Source: Limnohabitans sp.
GTDB taxonomy: Bacteria; Pseudomonadota; Gammaproteobacteria; Burkholderiales; Burkholderiaceae_C
Reading direction: 5' to 3'
DNA length: 5,010 bases
Assembly (NCBI GenBank): GCA_018883305.1
Contig: VEQI01000263.1
Location: forward strand, 1 to 5,010
The notes under the pieces were generated by a model. The model did not search any database. It worked only from the letters and a program-made list of their open reading frames with translations, and was not told the origin of the DNA. A program made the position numbers and the translations under genes. Shown here piece by piece: positions 1 to 5,010 of this stretch (positions within the stretch are counted from its first letter, which is position 1; every line of letters begins with the position of its first letter).

Positions 1-214
1 GCCAAATCGACTCCAGCAAGCTTTCATCGATGAGCAAGAGGCCCAATGTGGCTTCTGCACCTCGGGCATGATCCTGCAAGCCCAGGCCTTGCTCGATCGC
101 AACCCCTCCCCCAGCGAAGCCCAGGTGCGCTCAGCGCTCGATGGCAATCTGTGCCGCTGCGGCATCCACAACCGCATCGTTAAAGCCGTGATGCGCGCGG
201 CCAAGGGAGGCTGA
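1..214 (+). CDS. [2Fe-2S]-binding small subunit of a molybdenum hydroxylase (IorA/NicA type), 3' part only
   Basis: This is the last 70 codons (first whole codon at base 2) of the iron-sulfur subunit of a xanthine-dehydrogenase-family enzyme, ending at TGA 212-214. The visible part is the all-helical C-terminal [2Fe-2S] domain. It has QCGFCTSGM, with cysteines at visible residues 16 and 19, and NLCRCG, with cysteines at 51 and 53, which are the four cluster ligands. The family is usually about 150-160 residues, so the N-terminal ferredoxin-like domain with the second cluster lies left of the window. The role is to carry electrons from the molybdenum site of the large subunit to an outside acceptor. 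The next gene begins one base after this stop, with its ribosome binding site inside this gene, so translation is probably coupled. The match to IorA or NicA is at family level; the substrate cannot be told from this fragment. Confidence 0.93.
   Translation, partial: PNRLQQAFIDEQEAQCGFCTSGMILQAQALLDRNPSPSEAQVRSALDGNLCRCGIHNRIVKAVMRAAKGG
203..210 (+). promoter_or_regulatory. Strong Shine-Dalgarno for the molybdopterin subunit
   Basis: AAGGGAGG lies 5 bases before the ATG at 216 and overlaps the last codons of the small-subunit gene. It supports the choice of start and tight co-translation of the two subunits. Confidence 0.8.
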
Positions 215-215
215 C

Positions 216-2435
216 ATGCAAGCAACGTTGACACGTCGCCGCTGGCTGCAGGCCACGGGTTTTTTGAGCCTGTCTTTTGGCATCCCGCTGGAGACAGCGT
301 TGTCTCAACAGCCGCCCCGGTTGCCGGGTGACTTGAACAGCACGCGCATGCTGCGCGCCTGGTTGCGGATTGAGGCTGATCATCGAGTGACTTTGCTGGT
401 GGGCAAGGTGGAGTTGGGGCAGGGCATTCTGACGGCGGTGCAACAGATCTGTGCCGACGAAATGGATGTGCCGTTTGAACAGGTTCATGTCATTTCAGGC
501 GACACGGCCTTGGTGCCCAATGAGGGCGTGACCGCAGGCTCATTTTCCATGCCCAACTGTGCCACGGCCGTGCGGCATGCCAGCGCAGAAGTGCGTGCCA
601 TTTTGCTGGGATTGGCGGCAGACAAGCTGGGACAGCCGGTGAGCCAACTGAGGGTCTCGCAAGGCGTGATCCAGGCGCCTGGTGGTGCAACCTTGAAATA
701 CGGTGACGTTTTGATTGGCCAGGCGTTGGAGCGTGAAGCCACGGGTCAGGTGCCGCTCAAGCCGGCATCAGAGCATCGCTACATTGGGCGCTCCGTGCAG
801 CGACCGGATATCCGGGCCAAGGTGATGGGGGAGTCCATCTTTGTTCAAGAAATGCGACTGCCGGGCATGTTGCAAGGGCAGGTGGTCCGGCCTCCCACGT
901 ATGGTGCGAAGTTGTTGAGTCTGCCAACGACCTCGGTCGAGCGCATGCCGGGCGTGGTGAAGGTGGTGCGCAACGGCAGCTTTGTAGGCGTGGTGGCCCA
1001 GCGCATCGAACAGGCGCAGGCGGCCGCGCAGGCGTTGGCACAGTCTGCCACCTGGGAGGTCCCTCGTGCCTTGCCCAAACAGTCAGAGTTGGCCACCTGG
1101 TTGCGCCAGGCACCCAGCCGATTGATTGAAACCAAGCGTCAACCGCGTCAAGGCGGTGAATCGGTCAGCCAGACATTGAAGGCCACCTATTTTCGGCCGT
1201 ATCAAATGCATGCCTCCATTGGCACCTCAGCGGCCATTGCCACCTGGCGTGACGGTGAATTGCTGATACAAACCCACAGCCAGTCCGTGTTTGAAACGCG
1301 GCAGGCCATTGCGGGCATGCTGCGTTTGCCCTTGGAAAAAATTCGATTGCAGCACGTGCAGGGCTCAGGGTGTTACGGTCACAACATGGCGGATGATGCG
1401 GCGGCAGACGCTGCCTTGTTGGCCATGGCTGTGCCAGGCCAGCCCGTGAAGCTGCAATACACTCGTGAGCAAGAACACCGTTGGGAGCCTTATGGCTCGG
1501 CCATGCTGATTGATATCCAGGCAGGATTGGATCCCCAGGGCAACGTGCTGGATTGGGATTTGCAAATCCGCTCCACACCGCATGGCACCCGGCCGCAAGG
1601 GATGCCTGGCAATTTGCAGTCGGCCCTTTACCTGGCGCAGCCTTTTCAGCAACCTGTGCCAGACAACGCGGGTGGACCCAATTACGCGGCAGATCGTAAC
1701 GGGATCGCCCTGTACGATTTTCCGGGGCACCAGGTGCTGACCCATTTCATTACACACATGCCGCTTCGGGTGTCTTCGCACCGTGGCTTGGGGGCGTATG
1801 CCAATGTGTTTGCCATCGAGTCTTTCATGGACGAGTTGGCACACGCGGCCCATGTGGATCCGTTGACGTATCGCCTGAAGTTTTTGAAAGATCCACGCGG
1901 CCGCGATGCGCTGACGCAAGCCGCCAGTGCGTTCGGATGGGATCGCTGGCAGCGCCGTCCTGGCTATGGAAGGGGCCTGGCGTTTGCGCGCTATAAAAAT
2001 ATCGCCGGTTATTGTGCGGTGGCGCTGGAAGTGGAAGTGAACCCTTCCAGTGGGCACGTGCGGGTGGTGCGTGCGGTGGCCAGCGCCGACAGTGGCCACC
2101 TGGTCAATCCGGACGGGGTGTCCAACCAAATTGAAGGCGGTTTGATTCAATCGCTCAGCTGGACCCTGAAAGAGCAAGTGCACTTTGATGAAACACAAGT
2201 GCTGTCCAGCGACTGGGCCAGCTACCCCATTCTGGGCTTCAGTGAGGCACCTCCTATCGAGGTGGTGCTGATCAACCGTCCTGGCGCGCCCTTCCTGGGC
2301 ACGGGAGAGGCCTCGCAAGGACCCACAGGTGCTGCCTTGGCCAACGCCATCTTTGACGCCACAGGCGTTCGCTATCGTGAGTTGCCATTGACGCCGCAAC
2401 GCATATTGGACGGCTTGAAGAATAAACGTTCATGA
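216..2435 (+). CDS. Molybdopterin-binding large subunit of a molybdenum hydroxylase (isoquinoline 1-oxidoreductase beta / nicotinate dehydrogenase B type)
   Basis: A complete 739-residue catalytic subunit of the xanthine dehydrogenase family, in the IorB-like branch. It begins with a twin-arginine signal, TRRRWLQ at residues 6-12, followed by a hydrophobic stretch (13-25) and a possible cleavage after ALS at 28-30. The folded enzyme is therefore probably exported with its small subunit, or held at the membrane. An N-terminal MoCo-binding-like block (about 47-150, with GKVELGQGI) is followed by the a/b hammerhead domain from about 189 (YIGRSVQRPD) and the main MoCo-binding region from about 320. 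Motifs seen are HASIGTSA (332-339), GSGCYGHN (383-390), HRGLGAY (522-528) and GTGEA near the C-terminus; E698 matches the conserved catalytic glutamate position of the family. The usual GGGFG loop is replaced by GSGCYG. It lacks the C-terminal cytochrome c domains of the long NicB form, so another acceptor is needed. The substrate is probably an N-heteroaromatic or an aldehyde, but this is not proven. Confidence 0.9.
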   Translation: MQATLTRRRWLQATGFLSLSFGIPLETALSQQPPRLPGDLNSTRMLRAWLRIEADHRVTLLVGKVELGQGILTAVQQICADEMDVPFEQVHVISGDTALVPNEGVTAGSFSMPNCATAVRHASAEVRAILLGLAADKLGQPVSQLRVSQGVIQAPGGATLKYGDVLIGQALEREATGQVPLKPASEHRYIGRSVQRPDIRAKVMGESIFVQEMRLPGMLQGQVVRPPTYGAKLLSLPTTSVERMPGVVKVVRNGSFVGVVAQRIEQAQAAAQALAQSATWEVPRALPKQSELATWLRQAPSRLIETKRQPRQGGESVSQTLKATYFRPYQMHASIGTSAAIATWRDGELLIQTHSQSVFETRQAIAGMLRLPLEKIRLQHVQGSGCYGHNMADDAAADAALLAMAVPGQPVKLQYTREQEHRWEPYGSAMLIDIQAGLDPQGNVLDWDLQIRSTPHGTRPQGMPGNLQSALYLAQPFQQPVPDNAGGPNYAADRNGIALYDFPGHQVLTHFITHMPLRVSSHRGLGAYANVFAIESFMDELAHAAHVDPLTYRLKFLKDPRGRDALTQAASAFGWDRWQRRPGYGRGLAFARYKNIAGYCAVALEVEVNPSSGHVRVVRAVASADSGHLVNPDGVSNQIEGGLIQSLSWTLKEQVHFDETQVLSSDWASYPILGFSEAPPIEVVLINRPGAPFLGTGEASQGPTGAALANAIFDATGVRYRELPLTPQRILDGLKNKRS

Positions 2436-2469
2436 GGATCAGGCCGTCCAATCGGCCTGATCCTCATGA
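2405..2469 (+). promoter_or_regulatory. Possible switch of alternative RNA pairings around the large-subunit stop codon
   Basis: Three segments compete. Segment A (2405-2418, ATTGGACGGCTTGA) can pair with segment B (2439-2452, TCAGGCCGTCCAAT) over 14 positions with one G-U pair and a 20-base loop. B also supplies most of the left arm and the whole loop of the perfect hairpin at 2430-2469. The two folds cannot form together in full. Alternatively, the hairpin loop (2447-2452) could pair with 2405-2410 as a pseudoknot. Segment A is translated and the stop codon (2433-2435) lies between A and B, so a terminating ribosome would cover this region. The pairings are seen in the sequence; a regulatory role is inference. 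Confidence 0.35.
2430..2469 (+). terminator. Perfect 17-bp inverted repeat, possible terminator or transcript-end hairpin
   Basis: The left arm 2430-2446 (TCATGAGGATCAGGCCG) and the right arm 2453-2469 are exact reverse complements, separated by the 6-base loop TCCAAT. The stem would be very stable in RNA. No T-run follows (the next bases are AGTGGGAAGC), so it is not a classical Rho-independent terminator. It may instead protect the 3' end of the message, act with Rho, or reduce read-through into the solute-binding protein gene. The large-subunit stop codon TGA 2433-2435 sits inside the left arm. Confidence 0.55.
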
Positions 2470-2547
2470 AGTGGGAAGCTCTGGTGCCAGATTTATCCCC
2501 CCATGGGGTTAGGTTGATGTGGCGATCAACTCATACGAGTGATGACG
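2470..2547 (+). other. Leader of the solute-binding protein gene, no clear promoter
   Basis: This gap holds several small symmetric elements: CTGGTGCCAG (2481-2490), the perfect palindrome CCCCATGGGG (2499-2508), and GTTGAT-N6-ATCAAC (2513-2530). I could not find a convincing sigma-70 pair of -35 and -10 boxes at normal spacing, so whether the downstream pair of genes has its own promoter is open. Confidence 0.4.
2513..2530. repeat. Inverted repeat GTTGAT-N6-ATCAAC, possible operator
   Basis: Two exact 6-base half-sites are separated by 6 bases and lie 17 bases before the chosen ATG of the solute-binding protein. The size and position would suit a dimeric repressor, but a 6-bp repeat can occur by chance and no regulator gene is in the window. 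Confidence 0.25.
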
Positions 2548-3513
2548 ATGAAAAACGCGGTGAAGATGTTTTGCGCTGCGGCGCTGATCCTGAGCGTTCA
2601 TGCGGTTGTTGGTGCGGATTTCCCCAGTAAGCCAGTGAAGATCTTGGTGTCTGCTGCACCAGGCAGTTCACCCGACCTGACTGCCCGTGTCATCGCTCAG
2701 CAACTGTCCGCGCTATGGAAGCAGCCGGTGGTTGTCGAAGATGTGCCAGGCGCTGGAGGCAATCTGGCGGCCGAGAAAGTGGTTAAGTCGCCGCCGGACG
2801 GTTACACCGTGCTGTTTTCTTCGGCGGCGGTCTTGTACTTCAACAAAGCCCTGTACCCTAAGCTGTCCTACGACCTGGACAAGGACTTGGTGGCGGTGAC
2901 ACGTGTGTCCAAAACGCCGAACCTGCTGGTGGTGCCCATCAACTCGCCCTACAAATCCATCCAGGACCTGGTTCAGTCCGCGAAAACCCAGCCAGGTGAA
3001 ATTCGATTTGGTTCAGGCGGCAGCGGATCGTCCATGCACGTCATTGCGGAAGTGCTGTCTCAAAAAGCGAATGTGAAGTTCGAACATATTCCGTACAAGT
3101 CCAGCACGCAAATGGTGCAAGAACTGTTGGCAGGGCAAATCGACTTCACTTTTCAAAACATTGCGGTGGTCATGCCGTTTGTGAAAGCCGGAAAATTGCG
3201 TGCATTGGCCGTGACGTCCGACAAGCGTTTTTTTCTGGATCCCAGCATTCCCACGGTGAAGGAGGCAGGTTGGCCCATTGTGTGGGAAGGTGGTTCAGGT
3301 CTTTTGGTGCCCACGGGAACCCCAATGGCGGTGGTCAACAAAATCGCGCAGGACGTGGAAATGACACTGGGTAAACAGGAAGTGAAAACTGCCCTGCAGC
3401 AAAACGGCGTGGAAGCTGCGCCGCTCAAAACGATCGAGTTCGCACAATCGGTGCGTGAGATCAGTTTGCAATGGGCCAGTGTGATTCGAAGCTCGGGCGC
3501 CAAGGTCGACTAA
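2548..3513 (+). CDS. Bug/TctC-family tripartite tricarboxylate transporter solute-binding protein
   Basis: A 321-residue periplasmic binding protein of the Bug (TctC) family, which captures organic acids or related small polar compounds. From the ATG at 2548 it has a Sec signal peptide: basic start MKNAVK, hydrophobic core to about residue 21, likely cleavage after VGA at 21-23. The mature protein opens with DFPSKPVKILV, the usual family start. Other family marks are APGSSPD (37-43, in place of the common PGGxxD loop), PGAGGNLAAEKV, PPDGYTVLF, LLAGQIDF, and GKLRALAVTSDKR followed by IPTVKEAG. The length is normal. Starts at GTG 2539 and ATG 2542 are also open, but 2548 gives the most typical signal peptide and has GAGTG six bases upstream. 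No TctA/TctB membrane subunits are in the window, which is common, since Bug genes are often orphans beside catabolic genes. The nitroreductase gene starts two bases after its stop. The ligand is unknown. Confidence 0.93.
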   Translation: MKNAVKMFCAAALILSVHAVVGADFPSKPVKILVSAAPGSSPDLTARVIAQQLSALWKQPVVVEDVPGAGGNLAAEKVVKSPPDGYTVLFSSAAVLYFNKALYPKLSYDLDKDLVAVTRVSKTPNLLVVPINSPYKSIQDLVQSAKTQPGEIRFGSGGSGSSMHVIAEVLSQKANVKFEHIPYKSSTQMVQELLAGQIDFTFQNIAVVMPFVKAGKLRALAVTSDKRFFLDPSIPTVKEAGWPIVWEGGSGLLVPTGTPMAVVNKIAQDVEMTLGKQEVKTALQQNGVEAAPLKTIEFAQSVREISLQWASVIRSSGAKVD

Positions 3514-3515
3514 AC

Positions 3516-4187
3516 ATGAACTTCTCCACACTCATCAAGGCCCGCAAAAGCATTCGTGGCTTTCTGCCTCAACCCGTCTCACGGGAGTTGATAGACGAAA
3601 TCATCGAGGTGGCCAAGTGGGCACCCTCGTCGATGAACACCCAACCCTGGTATGTTCATGTCGTGACCGGAGAACCTCTGGAACTCATCCGGCAAGGCAA
3701 TACCGAGAACATGATGAAAGGAGTTCCGCATCAGCGAGACTTCCCGATGAAAGAAGAATACGAGGGCGAGCACCGCAAGCGGCAAGTGGCCATTGCCGTT
3801 CAATTGTTCGAGGCCATGAATATCGCGCGGGACGACAAGGTGCGACGCACCGATTGGGTGATGCGTGGTTTTCGGCAATTTGATGCCCCTGTCTCATTGG
3901 TTCTGACCTATGACAAAAAGCTCGAACCAGCGGCGATCAGCCAATTTGATCTGGGGGCTTTCGCTCACGCCATTGTGCTGGCTGCCTGGGAGCGTGGCTT
4001 GGGATGTGTCATCAATGGCCAAGGCATCATGCAGTCCAGTGTGGTGCGCCAGCACGCAGGCATTCCCGATGATCAGAACATCATGATTTGCATTGCCATG
4101 GGTTACCCGGATGAGTCGTTTGTTGCCAACCATGTGAAGTCGGTGCGCGAGGATAACCACCAATTTGTGCGATACGTAGGCTTCTAG
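3516..4187 (+). CDS. FMN-dependent nitroreductase family protein (PnbA/NfnB-like)
   Basis: A 223-residue cytoplasmic flavoprotein of the nitroreductase superfamily, which uses NAD(P)H to reduce nitroaromatics, quinones or other electron-poor compounds. The N-terminal FMN-phosphate motif RKSIR is at residues 10-14 with the typical following phrase GFLPQPVSRE. APSSMNTQPW (36-45) is the conserved flavin-binding N-x-Q-P-W element. FDLGAFAHAIVLAAWERGLGC (starting at 144) and the end phrase FVRYVGF also fit the family, closest to the 4-nitrobenzoate reductase type. The frame is open to an ATG at 3471, but that start would overlap the solute-binding protein gene by 43 bases and adds a tail without family character. 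ATG 3516 gives the usual start, with AAGG at 3502-3505 upstream. It lies two bases after the previous stop, so the two genes are almost surely co-transcribed. The true substrate is unknown; many family members are not nitro reducers in vivo. Confidence 0.9.
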   Translation: MNFSTLIKARKSIRGFLPQPVSRELIDEIIEVAKWAPSSMNTQPWYVHVVTGEPLELIRQGNTENMMKGVPHQRDFPMKEEYEGEHRKRQVAIAVQLFEAMNIARDDKVRRTDWVMRGFRQFDAPVSLVLTYDKKLEPAAISQFDLGAFAHAIVLAAWERGLGCVINGQGIMQSSVVRQHAGIPDDQNIMICIAMGYPDESFVANHVKSVREDNHQFVRYVGF

Positions 4188-4327
4188 TGTCTCCTCTGGG
4201 CTGACAGCGGCGGCGCGTTAACGACCAAGGCGGGTGCCATCTCGGCATAGCCGTTGGTATTGCTGGCTTGTTGTTGGGCACTCAGCAAAAAATGAACGCC
4301 AACATGGCGCAGATCATTCACCCTGCC
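4188..4327. other. Convergent intergenic gap, no clear feature
   Basis: This is 140 bases between the ends of the plus-strand nitroreductase and the minus-strand hydrolase. A terminator for both would be expected here. The best candidate I see is a short, bulged stem in about 4231-4253 (CGG-GTGCC with GGCAT-AG-CCG) without a T-run, which is too weak to call. No RNA gene or repeat is recognised. Confidence 0.5.
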
Positions 4328-5010
4328 TCAACGTCCCGAGAGAAACTTCAATACGGCCTGATTGAACATGGTGGGGTTCTCGCGGTTCATGGAATGTGCT
4401 GCATCAGGTATCGTGACCGCTTGACCAATGGTGGAGTTGCATTGTCGTGCAGCCAACCCCATGGCCGGGTAGCGGCCCGGGCTGCGTTCGCCGTGAATCA
4501 ATTGCACTGGAAAGTTCCATCTCGCAATGTCCTCACAACGGGTGGATGGACGCGGACCGCTGTCACCGATGGCGGTGCCCAGGTTGTCCATGAAAGCGGC
4601 ACGCTGCTCGGGGGTCCGTCGCTTCCAGGTGCCGGGAACCCCTAACGCATCGGTAAATTCCTCGGCGCCTTTTTCAGGTTCACCGCGGTTGATGGCTTCG
4701 ATCAAGTTTTTGCGCAGGTTACGAGATTGCGCCAGCAAGCGTTGACTGTCAGGGGATTCAGGGAGCAGGTTCTCCATGCCGCTGGGGTCAGCCAGTACCA
4801 AGGTTCGGATCACTTCAGGGTGATGTGTGGCCACCTTTAAGGCAACAGCGCCACCACGCGAGTGGCCGACCAGGTGCACCTTGCCGAGATCAAGGGCTTT
4901 GATAAAGTCCGCCACCGCTTTTGCATGTTCAATCACGCCAAACCGGTCGCCACTCCCATTCCATTTTTCCGGATAGTAGCGCGGCAGGCTGAGACTGAAT
5001 ACCCTGTAAT
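4328..5010 (-). CDS. Alpha/beta hydrolase, N-terminus beyond the window edge
   Basis: The C-terminal 226 residues of an alpha/beta-fold hydrolase, with stop TGA at 4330-4328. The frame stays open to the right edge (first whole codon at 5008), so this is a 5'-truncated gene. The codons before the internal GTG at 4936 (YRVFSLSLPRYYPEKW) are plainly family sequence. The nucleophile elbow VGHSRGG has the serine at visible residue 50 (4861-4859), preceded by the helix and strand FIKALDLGKVHLV. The strand LVLADPSG follows. The likely catalytic histidine is H205 in PDAAHSMNRENP. The acid is not certain; E174 in HGERSP or a nearby acidic residue is possible. The usual length is about 280-300, so roughly 55-70 residues with the oxyanion HG motif are missing. 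It is convergent with the nitroreductase and so is in a separate transcription unit. It could be an ester, C-C bond or amide hydrolase; NicD, an amide hydrolase of nicotinate breakdown, shares the fold, but I cannot assign it. Confidence 0.9.
   Translation of the reverse strand, partial: YRVFSLSLPRYYPEKWNGSGDRFGVIEHAKAVADFIKALDLGKVHLVGHSRGGAVALKVATHHPEVIRTLVLADPSGMENLLPESPDSQRLLAQSRNLRKNLIEAINRGEPEKGAEEFTDALGVPGTWKRRTPEQRAAFMDNLGTAIGDSGPRPSTRCEDIARWNFPVQLIHGERSPGRYPAMGLAARQCNSTIGQAVTIPDAAHSMNRENPTMFNQAVLKFLSGR

Noticed and set aside
229..234. TTGACA hexamer just inside the large-subunit gene as a -35 box
   Set aside because: No -10-like hexamer lies 16-18 bases downstream, and the site is within the Tat signal coding region.
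1365..2399. A 344-codon open frame on the minus strand inside the large-subunit gene
   Set aside because: It lies wholly antisense to a gene with clear family motifs, its product is rich in R, H, Q and G with no recognisable domain, and long antisense frames are common in GC-rich coding DNA.
3471..3515. N-terminal extension of the nitroreductase from ATG 3471
   Set aside because: The 15 extra residues have no family character and overlap the end of the binding-protein gene; ATG 3516 gives the usual start, with AAGG upstream.
4231..4253. Short bulged stem in the convergent gap as a bidirectional terminator
   Set aside because: The stem is interrupted, contains a G-U pair, and has no T-run on either strand.
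4187..4327. 47 in-frame sense codons after the hydrolase TGA, ending at a TAG that overlaps the nitroreductase stop
   Set aside because: It could suggest a lost extension or stop read-through, but an open run of this length is not rare at this GC content, and the hydrolase already ends with a normal C-terminus (AVLKFLSGR).
4268..4645. A 125-codon plus-strand frame between the nitroreductase and the right edge
   Set aside because: Most of it is antisense to the alpha/beta hydrolase coding region, which has clear catalytic motifs, and its product resembles nothing I know.
4328..4936. Reading the hydrolase as a complete 202-residue protein starting at GTG 4936
   Set aside because: The frame stays open to the window edge and the codons upstream encode typical family sequence (YRVFSLSLPRYYPEKW), so the true start is outside the window.

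Overview
The window looks like part of a betaproteobacterial chromosome. Burkholderiales, perhaps Comamonadaceae, is my best guess, based on moderately high GC, an orphan Bug/TctC-type solute-binding protein, and a two-subunit molybdenum hydroxylase of the IorAB/NicAB type. The taxonomy is inference from gene content only; there is no rRNA or other marker.

Layout, left to right. (1) Bases 1-214, plus strand: the C-terminal 70 codons of a [2Fe-2S] small subunit. (2) 216-2435, plus: the complete molybdopterin-binding large subunit (739 aa) with a twin-arginine signal. It follows the small subunit after one base and has a strong Shine-Dalgarno inside the small-subunit gene. (3) 2430-2469: a perfect 17-bp inverted repeat with a 6-base loop. 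It contains the large-subunit stop codon, and a segment just upstream (2405-2418) can pair with its left arm and loop instead. (4) 2548-3513, plus: a Bug/TctC periplasmic solute-binding protein. (5) 3516-4187, plus: an FMN nitroreductase of the PnbA/NfnB type, two bases after the previous stop. (6) 4188-4327: a short gap between convergent genes with no clear feature. (7) 4328-5010, minus: an alpha/beta hydrolase whose N-terminus lies beyond the right edge.

The small and large subunits should form one enzyme that hydroxylates a substrate, typically an N-heteroaromatic or an aldehyde, passing electrons from the molybdenum centre through two [2Fe-2S] clusters. No FAD subunit is seen in the window. 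The solute-binding protein, flavin reductase and hydrolase next to it suggest a catabolic island for an aromatic, possibly nitrogen-containing, organic acid. The exact substrate cannot be read from the sequence. The most unusual signal is the set of mutually exclusive pairings around the large-subunit stop codon. I see no CRISPR, insertion sequence, tRNA, or clearly new protein system.
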